Shown one piece after another: positions 21,702 through 32,977 of a stretch of DNA of 64,000 bases. The position numbers and the translations under genes were made by a program. Numbering within the stretch: position 1 is the stretch's first letter; each line of letters starts with the position of its first letter. Origin of the DNA: Budorcas taxicolor (taxonomy: Eukaryota > Chordata > Mammalia > Artiodactyla > Bovidae); NCBI RefSeq assembly GCF_023091745.1, contig NC_068912.1, positions 53,312,567 through 53,376,566 of the forward strand, given 5' to 3'. The notes beneath the pieces were generated by a model, which was given only the letters and a program-made list of their open reading frames with translations, made no database searches and was not told the origin of the DNA.

Positions 21702-21887
21702 TTTATCTATGATAGGAAGGGGACTCCTTCTCTGTGTCTGCCACTTCCTTGCCTCAGTCTACAAAGGGAAGGAAATTATCTTCCTCCAGCCTTGCTATCA
21801 ACCTCTTCTTAGCTCCTCCCTCCCAGCATAGTGGCTAATCTGACATCCACTGGGGCGCTAGTGGGCAAGGTCGTGACAGAGAAACAG

Positions 21888-22100
21888 GTGTGTGTGTATG
21901 CTCAGTGGCGTCCATCTCTGCGACCCCATGGACTGTAGAACACCAGGCTCCTCTGTCCATGGGATTCTCCAGGCAAGAATACTGGAGTAGGTCGCCATTT
22001 CCTGCTCCGGGGATCTTTCCAACCCAGGGGTCAAACCTGTGCCTCTTGCATCTCCTGCAATGCAGATGGATTCTTTACCACTGCACCACCTGGGATTCCC
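21888..22100 (-). mobile_element. Bov-tA SINE
   Basis: Antisense: 'gcgaccccatggactgtag', 'caggcaagaatactgg', 'ctcctgcaatgcagatgg', ending 'caccacctgggattccc'. Confidence 0.94.
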
Positions 22101-22599
22101 ATCCATAGGAATGAGGCACTTCCTCTTACACAGCACAGTTCTCAGGCCAGGCCAGGGCCAATCTCTTTCCTCCACAGCAGGGCCAGCATCCTCCCTGTGC
22201 TCCCACCCTGGTGGCTTATACCCTGCTTTCCACCCCCATGGATATTGTACCCAAGGCAAGGTTGCTCTCAGGCTCAGCCTTTCTCCAAGCTACCAGCTCC
22301 AGATCCCTTGTTGTCTACAGGGACCTGGAGTTTGCTCTGTATGATTTATGGGTGAGTAAGAGGATGTAATAACAACTTTTATTGGAGAGTCCAATCCCAT
22401 TTACCATGGAAGCCCTTCCTGCAGAGAGTGGTTTTGAGAGTTGTATCAGGGCTTTTTCTTGGTTCCAATAAAAGCCACTAAACCTTCATACCATATGTAT
22501 AACTTCTTCAGTGTACCCCAGAAGGAAAGCAGATCTAGGTACCAATCCCATCATGAATGCCTAACAGTTAAAAATTCTAGTAATTATTACAGTGCCTCA
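22101..22599. other. unassigned single-copy DNA
   Basis: No repeat was recognised. The 101-codon frame at 22039-22344 overlaps the SINE and is not a gene. Confidence 0.45.
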
Positions 22600-22830
22600 T
22601 TTCTTCAATCATTCACTCATTCATTGTGTTGGCACACTTCTTATTCTAGGAATGGCTTAACACCAGAATACTCTAAGGAAAATGAGAGATGCCTTCACTG
22701 TGAAAAACATACAATCTACCAGAGAAGAGTAAGAAGCAAAAGGAAATTTTCAGATAGTGTGAAAAATATGATCTTAGAAGTAAGCATAGATGATGTAAGT
22801 GTAGATAAATTGAAGCATTAACTGAGACTC
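22600..22830 (-). mobile_element. possible L2-like fragment
   Basis: 'Aatcattcactcattcattg' followed by 'ttattctagg...' recalls the same old repeat as 966-1215. Low confidence. It lies in the 126-codon frame 22441-22821, which I do not accept as a gene. Confidence 0.3.
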
Positions 22831-22854
22831 TGAAGCTGCGTGTACAATTCTATG

Positions 22855-23068
22855 GGTTTCCCCTGTGACTCAGTGGTAAAGAATCTGCCTGCAATGCAAG
22901 AGATGCAATAGATGCAGGTTTGATCCCTGGGTTGGGAAGATCCCCTGGAGGAGGGCATGTCAACCCACTCCAGTATTCTTGCCTGGAGAACCCCCTTGGA
23001 CAGACGAGCCTGGTGGGCTATACTCCATAGGGTCACAAAGAGTTGGACATGACTAAAGCTACTGATCA
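22855..23068 (+). mobile_element. Bov-tA SINE
   Basis: Sense copy from 'gggtttcccctgtgactcag' through 'gtttgatccctgggttggg' to 'gttggacatgactaaagc'. Confidence 0.94.
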
Positions 23069-24930
23069 CGAATACACATAAAATACCATCTTTCAGTGAG
23101 CAAAGTTCTTGAGATATGTTCAACAAGAAACTACAAAAACCAGAGTCAGTCATAAAGAAAGAATTCTAGGTGTATAACATTCAAAATGTGCCTAAACCAG
23201 GGAGGTTTTGCTCCTAAAGCTTTTTTCGAGAAACTCTTGGGAAAGAGAGGTTTTTACTGTAATATGTTATACCATACTTAGGACATACCTTTCTTCTTTT
23301 GTAAATGTCCTTAAGGCTGTGACTACTAATATGATGGTCCTCTAGGAAGTCCTATCAACAGAGAGAATTAACTGAACCAATAGTATCTTGACCCATGGTT
23401 TCAAGGACTTCATATCTAAAGGGTGGATCATTCATTTAAACTCCAGGAGGATGCATATGTCAAGCAAGGAATGACCAGAAAATTTCCAGCCAGGAGCCAG
23501 GCAGCCAGCCACTTGAAACTCAGGTCTTGCAAAGAGTATGGTAGAAGACATGTTTAAATGTAGTGCTTTATCTGATCCAGGACCTCTGTGGCCTGACAGC
23601 AGAAGACTCTGTCCTGCAGCAGTACCCTATCCTAAAGACCCCCTCCAAAAGCTGGCTTTGTAGCAAGGGCAGATCAAGTACATAGGCAGATACAGGGACA
23701 GCTCTTCCTCTTTGAAATAGAGGATTTATTGCCAGAATTCCAGTCCCAGCTCAGATCTGCAGCCCCTGCCATGCCACCCCATGCTCTAAAAAGGGGGCAC
23801 TAACCCCCAAGTTCCACTTAAATGCCCATGATCTGGAGACTGAAGCAGTACATGCAGACACACAGAGGCCCCTCCACTCATGGAGTCCAAGGACACGCAG
23901 TCCAGCCCCAGGGCTGCCCTGTGAACTCACAGCAATGGCGCAGCTTGGACCACAACCTTTTGGTTCATTGTTCTTTTAAAAATTTAATAGTTCAAATCTT
24001 TTTCAGAATCATTATTTGCCTTTCCCTAAAAATGGATGTGCAATCAGATGGATAAGAGAAAAAGAGACAAGAGGCAAACCTCAAAGCAACTATTGCAATT
24101 AGAATAAAACTGAGATCTGATAACATGGAAAAAACCCATGCTTTCATTAGTCAAAGAAAAAAGATTTCAGTGTCACCATAATAAGTTTGCTCCTACCAGG
24201 TATATAGCATGGAAATTGATGTTTTTGTAAGGAAATCAAATCAGAGCCTAAAATTATATCTTTTATGTAGTTTAAAATCTCAATTAGAATGTTTTTGCTG
24301 CTATCAAATCCTATCTTGAATGACAGCATTTGGAAGGAGAGAGTTAAAGAAGAAAAAAAAAAAAAAAACCGAGAAAGACAGAACTGGCATTGCACATGCA
24401 AATGAATGCATTATGGTAGTGGGGTTTTTTTCCACTGAATAAATTTACATTTACATCAGTTAGATCTGATATAATTCTGCAACCAACGAAACTTAAATAT
24501 ATACATATTTTGTCATGAAAACCCTCATAGCCATAACCTTTTGATTAAGAGCTATTGTAAAACTAAGAATAAATTTCAGTCAACTAACTTTAGCTCTGAC
24601 AACTTTTATTACTCATTTTAACCAGAAGTACACTTTAACTGGTATTTTATCAATACTCAATAGAAGTCTCTCTTGATTTTTCTGTTAATTCTCTAGATTT
24701 TATAACAACCCTCATAAACTAATGACATGCTATAAACTCCCACTATAAAAAATGAATAATGTAAACAGCCTGCTCTTAGCCAAGGACATGCTTATATGTA
24801 TGTGATACATGGCTACTCTTTACATTTTCCCACTGGACTGAAAATCAATCACAAAATTAAAGGAATAGGGAAAACTGGAGAAGAAATAATTTCTTTGAGG
24901 TTAAACAGTCACCCACTCCCATTTCCTGTT
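23069..24930. other. unassigned single-copy DNA
   Basis: About 1.9 kb with no repeat family recognised. An A run of ~16 lies at 24352-24368. There is no coding frame of note. Confidence 0.5.
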
Positions 24931-25170
24931 TATATTAGCCACTGCAAAATTAGTAAATGTAGTCCTGAGCACTTGACTTGGTCACCTAAGGAGGTGCCAG
25001 AAATTAGCATGCAAGTAAGACAGCACAGGAATCAGCAAGAGCAGCGCTAATGTTTTAAGTGATCTTCCAGTGCAATTACAATTTGTTTCATCACAGTCAT
25101 TACACGTGGCAAATTAGTGAAGCTGAGATTGGGGGGGCTTTGCTTGGAAGGACTGTGACAAGATTATAAA
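24931..25170 (+). repeat. 240-bp inverted duplication, arm A
   Basis: The reverse complement of 26380-26619 matches this segment with roughly 93% identity by manual alignment. Perfect stretches of about 50 bp occur (for example 24971-25032 and 25079-25130). It matches no repeat family I know and contains no reading frame of interest. TAATTA-like homeodomain words occur (caattac here; taattac in arm B). Confidence 0.95.
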
Positions 25171-25224
25171 AGAGTCAACTGCCACTATGGTATCAAATTT
25201 AGGAGAAAGATATAATTCAAAAGA

Positions 25225-25470
25225 CCAGTAATAGTAACTACTTCTTGAGGTCTATGTGCCAGACATCATCTGCTGTACTCTTAATTCATCCAACAGGTTT
25301 ATAAAATAGCCATTTCAGTTCCCATTTTATAGATAAAACACCTGAGGGACAGTAAGGAAAATTCCATGTCTAATTCCCATAGTTAGTAAGTCACAGAAGC
25401 AGGACAAATCCAGATGGGTCTTTCTCTAAAGTCTGAGCTCTTCCCACTATACCATCCCACTCACTGGAAA
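25225..25470 (-). mobile_element. MIR SINE
   Basis: Antisense MIR: 'tatgtgccagacatcatc', 'cccattttatagataaaaca', 'gttagtaagtcacagaag', 'ctgagctcttcccactatacc'. It lies in the spacer between the two inverted arms. Confidence 0.85.
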
Positions 25471-25864
25471 TTAGAAAGGAAATGGATATTATCAGCAAAA
25501 TCACAGGATTACCTTTTACTACTTTTACTAGAAATATAGGAAGAATGAACAAGGATTGTTATGGATAGCATTTCTAGCAAGTCCATTGAAATTGTCTATA
25601 AAGATACTCAAATTAGAACAATAATATTGCTATAGATCTGATGATGTTTTGGCATTTATAAGTGTCTTTTTCCTTAGATAGCTAACATCTCATGATTCAA
25701 CTACAAACTAATATAAAATAGTTGATGGTAGGTATACTGAATATATATTGCACTTTACCATCTAAAGAATGCTTCCTTATACATCATCTCATCTGACGTA
25801 CATAAGAGGGTGAGATCCACATTATGGCGTGGAAGCACCCAGGATATCCCCCAAAGGAGAACTT
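25471..25864. other. unassigned DNA in the inverted-repeat spacer
   Basis: No clear family. 25740-25820 has weak MIR-like wording. Confidence 0.35.
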
Positions 25865-26080
25865 ACATCTGTAGCTCTTAAATTTTAATAACTGCAAGAA
25901 TCACTTTGCTTTCATTAAAATACAGATTCCAAGGCCCTTGATCCTCAAAACTCTTACGCTGTGGTTTTGCCGCTGGTGGGCTGAAGAATCTGTATTTGTA
26001 TCAGGCATCTGGTGATCCTATTACTTAGGGGTCGGGAGGAGATCCTAGTATCATGCTTGAGAAACACTGGTGTTTATCAG
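25865..26080 (+). mobile_element. MER5A-type hAT (Charlie) relic
   Basis: 'Caagaatcactttgc', 'aaaatacagattccaaggccc', 'gaatctgtatttgtatcagg', 'catctggtgatcc' and 'ttgagaaacactgg' follow the near-palindromic MER5A consensus. Confidence 0.75.
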
Positions 26081-26100
26081 AAAATTAATGACATAATGTG

Positions 26101-26313
26101 TCTTCCCAGGTGGCTCAGTGGTAAAGAATTCACCTGCCAATGCAGGAATCACAAGCAACGAGAGCTCAATCCCTGGGTCAGGAAGATCCTCTCAAGAAGG
26201 AAATGCAATCAACTCCACTATTCTTGCCTGGGAAATCCCACGGACAGAGGAGCCTGGCAGGCTACAGTCTATGGGGTTGCAAAAGAGTCCAACACGACTT
26301 CGCAAAAAACAAC
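26101..26313 (+). mobile_element. Bov-tA SINE
   Basis: Sense copy from 'tcttcccaggtggctcagtg' to 'gagtccaacacgacttcgc' with a short aac tail. A 7-bp aatgaca occurs on both sides (26087-26093 and 26314-26320), a plausible short TSD. Confidence 0.94.
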
Positions 26314-26379
26314 AATGACAAACCCAGTGCTAGACACATAATAGGTGCTCACTACATGTTCCTAAGTAAAAGTTATATC

Positions 26380-26619
26380 ATTTATAATCTTGTCACAGTC
26401 CCTCCCAGCAAAGCTCCCTAATCTCAGCTTCACTAATTTGCCACGTGTAATGACTGTGATGAAACAAATTGTAATTACATGGAAAGATCACTTAAAACAT
26501 TAGCGCTGCCGTTGTTTATTCCTGTGCTGTCTTACTTGCATGCTAATTTCTGGCACCTCCTTAGGTGACCAAGTCAAGTGCTGAGGACTACATTTACTAG
26601 TTTTGCAGTGGCTAATGTA
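26380..26619 (-). repeat. 240-bp inverted duplication, arm B
   Basis: Reverse-complement partner of 24931-25170. Identity stops at 'agattataaa' on the inner side. On the outer side it may extend ~10 bp further, with a 9-bp length difference (ttacttaca present only here). Differences are mainly point changes, a 4-base cluster at ~26510-26517 and small indels. Confidence 0.95.
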
Positions 26620-27491
26620 AGTAATATAAAACCAAACAGCAAACTGGAGGCAGTGGCAACCCATCACTGCCCACAGTCTTTGAGTCTCTACCCTTGTCTC
26701 CCTCCCCGTCTTTTATACAAGAGGAGCCAGATGGGTATTTTCTCTTAGACACACCTATTGTAATGAAATCTATAGACTGGACAGGAAGCATCCTTAAACT
26801 TCATTCACTTTTTTTTTTTTTACATTAAATAGAAATTATTCTTCTGAGTGTTGTTTTTTCAGAAGGAATCACTGTCCTTCCCTGTCTATGGAAAGCCTTC
26901 CCCTAGACACATGAGAAAAAAGAAGGGCTGGAGGAGCATGAACCCCCTACTGTGTTGCCATGGGTGTGATTTATTGCACCTTCCTTTAATTCGGGGAAGC
27001 CCCTGCAGGGGGCCGCTGGGGTGGCATGGTGTACGGTCATCATCACACTCTTGGGCAGCACTGGGTATTTTCTAGGTGCTCTGCAATCACTTTTCTATCA
27101 TCCCCACCCCCCAGGAAGGAAGGTCAGGGTGACCATCCCTGCCTAGCAGGAGAGGGATGGCAAAGCCAGAAGAGCAGGGGTCAGGCTATGCCGAGTTGAT
27201 GCTGGATCCTCTCCTGCAGCCAGGATTGTAGAATCCATTCCTTTGGGAATGACAGCACTTTCCAGAGCCTCTGCAGACATCTGGGTGAGGGAAGACCAGG
27301 TGACACAGTTCAACATGTCAATTCAATCTGGTTATTTCAGGAGAAAATGTGAACCTTAACGTGTACACTCAAGAGACCACCCACTCTCAAGGGATGAGAC
27401 ACTGAAAGCTGTGCTCAAGTTATACACAGGTGTTGTTCACGAAGCACTAAGGTTAATTTTCAACATCCACACTGCTTGTTAGTAGTTTAGT
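26620..27491. other. unassigned single-copy DNA
   Basis: A T run at 26810-26821 and a GC-richer stretch at 26990-27300. The cccctgcagggg palindrome near 27000 is short. No gene was recognised. Confidence 0.45.
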
Positions 27492-27502
27492 AGCCCATAT
27501 CC

Positions 27503-27634
27503 TGGAGAAGGAAATGGCAACCCACTCCAGTGTTCTTGCCTGGAGAATCCCAGGACGGGGGAGCCTGGTGGGCTGCCGTCTACGGGGTCACACAGAGTCG
27601 GACACGACTGAAGCGGCTTAGCAGCAGCAGCAGC
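27503..27634 (+). mobile_element. Bov-A SINE unit with TSD
   Basis: Sense Bov-A from 'ctggagaaggaaatggcaac' to 'gacacgactgaagcggc' with an (agc)n tail. The TSD agcccatatcc lies at 27492-27502 and 27635-27645. Confidence 0.96.
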
Positions 27635-27645
27635 AGCCCATATCC

Positions 27646-27977
27646 AGTGGGCAGTGGGGAGAGCAGGGCCTCAGTTCACACAGGAGCCCTGGCTATTCTC
27701 AGTTGCTTGCATGTTGTTGGGTAACGCGTAGATCTGAAGTGTGTTTACTTGGAGCACAAAGCAATGATTTCAACTTCACCCCTGCCTCCCTCTCCCGAAC
27801 ACACAAAATAACAAAGGGATGTGAAACCTTAACCTGCTGGATTCAGTAGAGAACCAGCCAGCATGAGACATGGGGTTGCAAACTCAGAGTTAGGCAGGGT
27901 TGGCTCCCTCTCCGCTGGAGGAGAGATGGTGGGGGCGTGAAGAGAGGAGGTGAGAGAAAGCCTCAAAGTTACTGTTT
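27646..27977. other. unassigned single-copy DNA
   Basis: No repeat or coding signal was recognised. Confidence 0.45.
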
Positions 27978-27993
27978 AAGAGTGTGGGCCTGG

Positions 27994-28347
27994 GGGAACT
28001 TCCCTGGTGGCTCAGTGGAAAAGAATCTTCCTGCCAATGCAGGAGACATGGGTATAATCCATCATCCGGGAAGATCCCACACGCCTCAGAGAAACTAGGC
28101 GTGTGCACCACAGCTATTGAGTCTGTGCTCCGGAGCCCGGGAGCAACTACAGAGCCCACGTGCCGCTGCTACCGAAGCCCTGGCGCCCTAAAGCCTGTGC
28201 TCTGAGTCAAGAGAAGCCACCACAACAAGAAGCCCACACGCCAAAACCAGAGAGAAGCCCCTGCTTGCCACAGCGAGAAAAAAGCCCGCACAGCGATGAA
28301 AACCCAGCACAGCCAAAAATTAAATAAGGAAATAAAATTTTTTTAAA
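27994..28347 (+). mobile_element. CHR-2-type tRNA-derived SINE with TSD
   Basis: Cetartiodactyl CHR-2 SINE: head 'cttccctggtggctcagtgg', middle 'ggcgtgtgcaccacagctat', 'gtgctccggagcccgg', then 'gcccacacgcc...' repeats and an A/T-rich tail. The TSD aagagtgtgggcctgg (27978-27993) / aagaatgtgggtctgg (28348-28363) has two mismatches. Confidence 0.95.
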
Positions 28348-28363
28348 AAGAATGTGGGTCTGG

Positions 28364-28535
28364 CGATAACCATAGGCCTGGGGCAAGGACTAGCAGCAGC
28401 ATGACTAGAGAGCTTATTAGAAATCCTGAATATTAACTCCCTGCTCACATACTGATGGTCAGAATCTGAGGATGTAGCCTGGGATCTTGTGTTTAGTACG
28501 TATTCCAAGTGATTTTAGTTGTGCTAAAAACTGAG
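28364..28535 (+). mobile_element. MER5A-type relic
   Basis: 'Agcttattagaaatcctgaata', 'gatggtcagaatctgagg' and 'gtattccaagtgatttt' match MER5A wording at high divergence. Confidence 0.65.
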
Positions 28536-28539
28536 AGGC

Positions 28540-28745
28540 TCTAGGTCCGACAGCCTGGGCTTGTATTCTGCTCCATCACTCTTTGACCTTAGAAAAGCCA
28601 TGTAACCTCTCCAAGCCTCCATTTCTTCCTTTATAAAATAGCATAACAGTAGTGACTCCTTCTTAGGATTGTTGACTGGTGAGGATCACACATGATCACG
28701 CATGTAAAACAATTCAGTCAATATCTAACACATAACAAACCCTTC
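28540..28745 (+). mobile_element. MIR SINE
   Basis: 'Cagcctgggcttgtattctgc', 'gaccttagaaaagccatgtaa', 'cctctccaagcctccatttc', 'ataacagtagtgactcc', 'taggattgttgac' in MIR order. Confidence 0.82.
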
Positions 28746-28950
28746 CAAAAGGATACAGAAAAACTACACTGCCCTTCTTCAACTCTTTAACCTACTTCCA
28801 CCCAAGGCTTGGGCTCCCCAAACCTTTCAAAATTAACTATTGGACCACCATCAACTATAACTCGCAAGGAACTCTTGGATCCTGTGTGAGCCACCCATGG
28901 CCCATTCATTCATAGATCACAGGCAGTTCACGGGCATTACTTTTTGCTAC

Positions 28951-29163
28951 ATGCTAATTTGCTTCAGTTGTGTCCAACTCTTTGTGACCCCATGGATGGT
29001 AGCTCTCCAGACTCCACTGTCCATGGAATTCTCCAGGCAAAAATACTGGACTGGGTCACCATTTCCTCCTCCAGGGGATCTTCCTGACCTAGGGATTGAA
29101 ACCATGTCTCTTATGTCTCCTCCATTGGCAGGCAGGTTCTTTACCACTAGTGCCATAAAGCTC
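28951..29163 (-). mobile_element. Bov-tA SINE
   Basis: Antisense: 'gcttcagttgtgtccaactc', 'ccaggcaaaaatactgg', 'ccattggcaggcaggttc', 'ctttaccactagtgcca'. Confidence 0.93.
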
Positions 29164-29732
29164 CTGAATCCTTCATTAGCTCTGGAATCAGCTGTGAATT
29201 TTGCCAGTGTTATCTTGAGATTGGAGGGGGCCTTTGATGTGTCTTCCTCAGAAGACAGAGATCTCCAGAAAATCACCCATAATGTCTAAAGGTGCTTGGG
29301 GAAATAGTGGCCTTGAACTCACTTCTTGTCTTAGATTTGCTGCTTAATAAATGTTAGTATATGAATGAATATCATTCAACTTGGAAAATACAGTTGCAGG
29401 TTATGGTAGCAGGAGACTGGGCTGGGTTTCTTCTCTCAGTTTATTGCAGAGATTTATTTATGGTTCACTGACCCATTTAGAAGTGCCAGAGCAGCTGGGT
29501 TTATCATGGCATCCTGCCAGTTTCACATGCATGCCAAACAAGCTCCTTTCCAGATAAAAAATTACCAAAATTTATAGCACAATTAAAAAAAAATACTTTG
29601 ACTTATTCCTAAGAAATGCATTACAGAAAAATAAACGAAAGTTAACATACCCATGGGCTCATTTGGGTGTTGTTAGAAAAAATGAAAGCCAAATCTTAAG
29701 ACTAATAAGCCTGGTGGTTATGAAGGTTGATT
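29164..29732. other. unassigned single-copy DNA
   Basis: No repeat or coding signal was recognised. Confidence 0.45.
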
Positions 29733-29756
29733 TTGTGTGTGTGTGTGTGTGTGTGT
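29733..29756. repeat. (GT)n microsatellite
   Basis: About 11 uninterrupted gt units. Confidence 0.97.
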
Positions 29757-29887
29757 AAACAAAAGAAGGCAGCCAGAAGAGGAAAAGACAGATTCCAACA
29801 TTACAGAGAAAAAAAACTAAACGTTTATGTAGTCCTATGCAAGAAAAGATCTGAGAACTTTCTCCTTTCTCCAATCCTGCCAAGACT

Positions 29888-30067
29888 GCTGCTGCTGCTG
29901 CTGCTAAGTTGCTTCAGTTGTGTCCGACTCTGTGCGACCCAATGGACGGCAGCCCATCAGGCTCCACCGTCCCTGGGATTCTCCAGGCAAGAACACTGGA
30001 GCAGGTTGCCATTTCCTTCTCCAATACATGAAAGTGAAAAGTGAAAGGGAAGTTGCTCAGTCGTGTC
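29888..30067 (-). mobile_element. BOV-A2 SINE with TSD
   Basis: Antisense BOV-A2: (gct)n start, 'agttgcttcagttgtgtccg', 'ggcagcccatcaggctcc', 'ccaggcaagaacactgg', then the A2-specific 'catgaaagtgaaaagtgaaa' and a second 'gctcagtcgtgtcc' start. The TSD cctgccaagact lies at 29876-29887 and 30068-30079. Confidence 0.96.
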
Positions 30068-30079
30068 CCTGCCAAGACT

Positions 30080-30776
30080 AGTGCTTCTCAAATCACATTT
30101 GTGTGGTAGAGGATACATTTTTGTTCTTTAGTCTTTGCTTTTTCATTTCCTGGCACAGACCAATACCACACAAGCTATAAAATGAAATATTTTAACAATT
30201 CAATTTGAAAAAAGAGCACACAAAATGTATGACATTGTCCATGCAGAGAAATCCTCTCCCAAGCTTGCCCTGGCGTCAAGGGAAGGGAGTAGGCACTAAG
30301 AATCCACTTTTGAAATTCTAGGACTGTCGTGTGAGCAAAGGCTATGATATGGTTGCTCAACGTTGTAGAAGACAGGGAGCAGAATTAGAACGGCTCCCCC
30401 ACCCCTTGGCCCCTGCCAGGCTGTTCCAGCCATAACCTATGGGTTGCGCTAATAAAGGTGCATCTAGGAACCAGTAGCAGCTCAGCAGAGAGGTCCACCG
30501 GGACAGGAGCTACAAGAAAACCTTCTTCTTTCTTGCATTTCCCCCTTTTTTCTGGTTGAATGTCTCATAAAGAGTCATAAATGACCAGTGGGGATGCAGA
30601 TTTGGCCAGGCTTTGTATGCATATTAGTTATTTATCTTCTCTTTTCATTGACGTTTCTTTTACCTTGTGCAAACTGAGCTTGTTGTAGAACATGGATTCC
30701 TGAGTGTGGTAAGGCCATTGTTATCAAAGGGGAAGAGAATGGGCCTGGGTCCTTCTTGGTGGCAATATTAACAGAA
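30080..30776. other. unassigned single-copy DNA
   Basis: No repeat or coding signal was recognised. Confidence 0.45.
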
Positions 30777-31000
30777 GTTCAGTTCAGTTCAGTTCAGTTG
30801 TTCAGTTGTGTCTGAATCTTTGCGACCCCATGGACTGCAGCACGCCAGGCTTCCCTGTCCATCACCAACTCTCAGAGCTTGCTCAAACTCATGCCCATTG
30901 AGTCACTGATGCCATCCAACCATATCATCCTCTGTTGTCCCCTTCTCCGCCTGCCTTCAATCTTTCCCAGCATCAGGGTCTTTTCCAGTGAGTCAGTTCT

Positions 31001-31225
31001 TCACACCAGGTGGCCAAAGTATTGGAGTTTCAGCTTCAACATCAGTCCTTCCAATGAATATTCAGGACTGATTTCCTTTAGGATGGACTGGTTGGATCTC
31101 CTTGCTGTCCAAGGGACTCTCAAGAGTCTTCTCCAACACCCCAGTTCAAAAGCATCAATTCTTTGGCGATCAGCTTTTTCTATGGTCCAGCTCTCACATC
31201 CATACATGACTACTGGAAAAACCAT
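31001..31225 (-). pseudogene. BovB RT C-terminal remnant
   Basis: A 74-codon stretch with MYGCESWTIEKAD and VPWTARRSNQSILKEISPE. The stretch 31234-31548 holds the preceding part (KPNIQKIKIMASGPITSWEI) in another frame. Confidence 0.82.
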
Positions 31226-31551
31226 AGCTTTGACTAGATGGACCTTTCTGGCAAAGTGGTGTCTCTGCTTTTGAATATGCTCTCTAGGTTGGTCATAACT
31301 TTTCTTCCAAGGAGTAAGCGTCTTTTAATTTCATGGCTACAATCACCATCTGCAGTGATTTTGGAGCCCAAAAAAATAAAGTCAGCCACTGTTTCCCCAT
31401 CTATTTCCCATGAAGTGATGGGACCAGATGCCATGATCTTAATTTTTTGAATATTGGGTTTTAAGCCAGCTTTTTCACTCTCCTCTTTCACTTTCATCAA
31501 GAGGCTCTTTAGTTTCTTTTTCTGCCATAAGGGTCCTATCATCTGCATATC

Positions 31552-32073
31552 TTAGGTTATTAATATTTCTCCCAGCAATCTTGATTCCAGCTGTGCTTCA
31601 TCCAGCCCAGCATTTCTCATGATGTCCTCTGCATAGAAGTTAAATAAGTAGGGTGACAATATACAGCTTTGATGTACTACTTTGCCTATTTGGAACCAGT
31701 CTGTTGTTCCATGCCCAGTTCTAGCTGTTGCTTCTTGACCTGCATACAGATTTCTCAGGAGGCAGGTAAGGTGGTCTGGTATTCCCACCTCCTGAAGAAT
31801 TTTCCACAGTTTGTGGTGATCCACACAGTCAAAGGCTTTGGTGTAGTCAATGAAGTAGAAATAGATGTTTTTCTTGAACTCTCTTGCTTTTTTGAAGATC
31901 CAGTGGATGTTGGCAATTTGATCTCTGGTTCCTCTGCCTCTTCTAAATCCAGCTTGAACATCTGGAAGTTCACGGTTCACATATTGCTGAAGCCTGGCTT
32001 GCAGAATTTTGAACATTACTTTGCTAGTGTGAGACGAATGCAATTGTGCGGTTGTTTGAACATTCTTTGGCAT
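31552..32073 (-). pseudogene. BovB RT core remnant
   Basis: A 173-codon stretch with DVQAGFRRGRGTRDQIANI, YFIDYTKAFDCVDHHK and a worn GKVVHQSCILSPYLFN motif (BovB normally has the GxHQGC form, so a glycine is lost). The YADD box lies just downstream in another frame (tatgcagatgat on the minus strand near 31545). The RT start MNKASGGGGIP is at 32239-32024, also out of frame. Confidence 0.87.
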
Positions 32074-32250
32074 TGCCTTTCTTTGGCATTAGAATGAAAA
32101 CTGACATTTTCCAGTCCTGTGCCCACTGCTGAGTTTTCCAAATATGCTGGCATATTAAGTGCAGCACTTTCACAGCATCATCTTTCAGGATTTGAAATAG
32201 CTCAGCTGGAATTCCACCACCTCCACTAGCTTTGTTCATAGTGATGGTTC

Positions 32251-32517
32251 CTAAGGCCTTCTTGACTTCACATTCCAGGATGTCTGGCTCTGAGTGATCA
32301 CACCATCATGGTTATCTGGGTGATGAAGATCTTTTTTGTACAGTTCTTCTGTGTACTGTTGCCACTTGTTCTTAATATCTTCTGCTTCTGTTAGGTCCAT
32401 ACTGTTTATGTCCTTTATTGAGCCCATCTTTGCATGAAATGTTCCCTTGGTATCTCTAATCTTCTTGAAGAGATCTCTAGTCTTTCCCATTCTGTTGTTT
32501 TCCTCTATTTCTTGCAT
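32251..32517 (-). pseudogene. BovB endonuclease-RT linker remnant
   Basis: An 88-codon stretch with KTRDLFKKIRDTKGTFHAKM and QQYTEELYKKD, the conserved linker between endonuclease and RT in BovB. Frames on either side differ. Confidence 0.8.
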
Positions 32518-32689
32518 CAGTCACTGAGGAAGGCTTTCTTATCTCTCCTTGCTATTCTTTGGAACTCTGCATTCAGATGCTTATATCTTTCCTTTTCTCC
32601 TTTGCCTTTAGCTTGTCTTTTCACAGCTATTTGTAGGGCCTCCTCAGACAATCATTTTGCCTTTTTGCATTTCTTTTTCTTCGGGATGG

Positions 32690-32977
32690 TCATGATCCCT
32701 GCCTCCTGTACAATGTCACAAACCTCTGTCCATAGTTCTTCAGGAACTCTATCAGATCTAATCCCTTGAATCTATTTCTCACTTCCACTGTATAATCATA
32801 AGGGATTTGATTTAGTTCATACCTGAACGGTCTAGTGGTTTTCCCTACTTTCTTTAATTTAAGTCTGAATTTGGCAATAAGGTGCTCATGATCTGAGCCA
32901 CAGTCAGCTCCCGGTCTTGTTTTTGCTGACTCTATAGAGCTTCTCCATCTTTGGCTGCAAAGAATACAATCAATCAA
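32690..32977 (-). pseudogene. BovB APE-type endonuclease C-terminal remnant
   Basis: A 95-codon stretch containing GADCGSDHEHLIAKFRL; the SDH triplet is the catalytic-histidine motif of APE-like LINE endonucleases that nick target DNA. Conserved BovB text (KVGKTTRPFRYELNQIP) follows. The N-terminal catalytic residues lie in the truncated part, so no activity is expected. Confidence 0.85.

Noticed and set aside
22441..22821. 126-codon plus frame as a small protein gene
   Set aside because: No domain, no good start context, partly over L2-like sequence; probably chance.
26995..27010. cccctgcagggg palindrome as a binding site
   Set aside because: A 12-bp palindrome is expected by chance in GC-rich DNA of this size.
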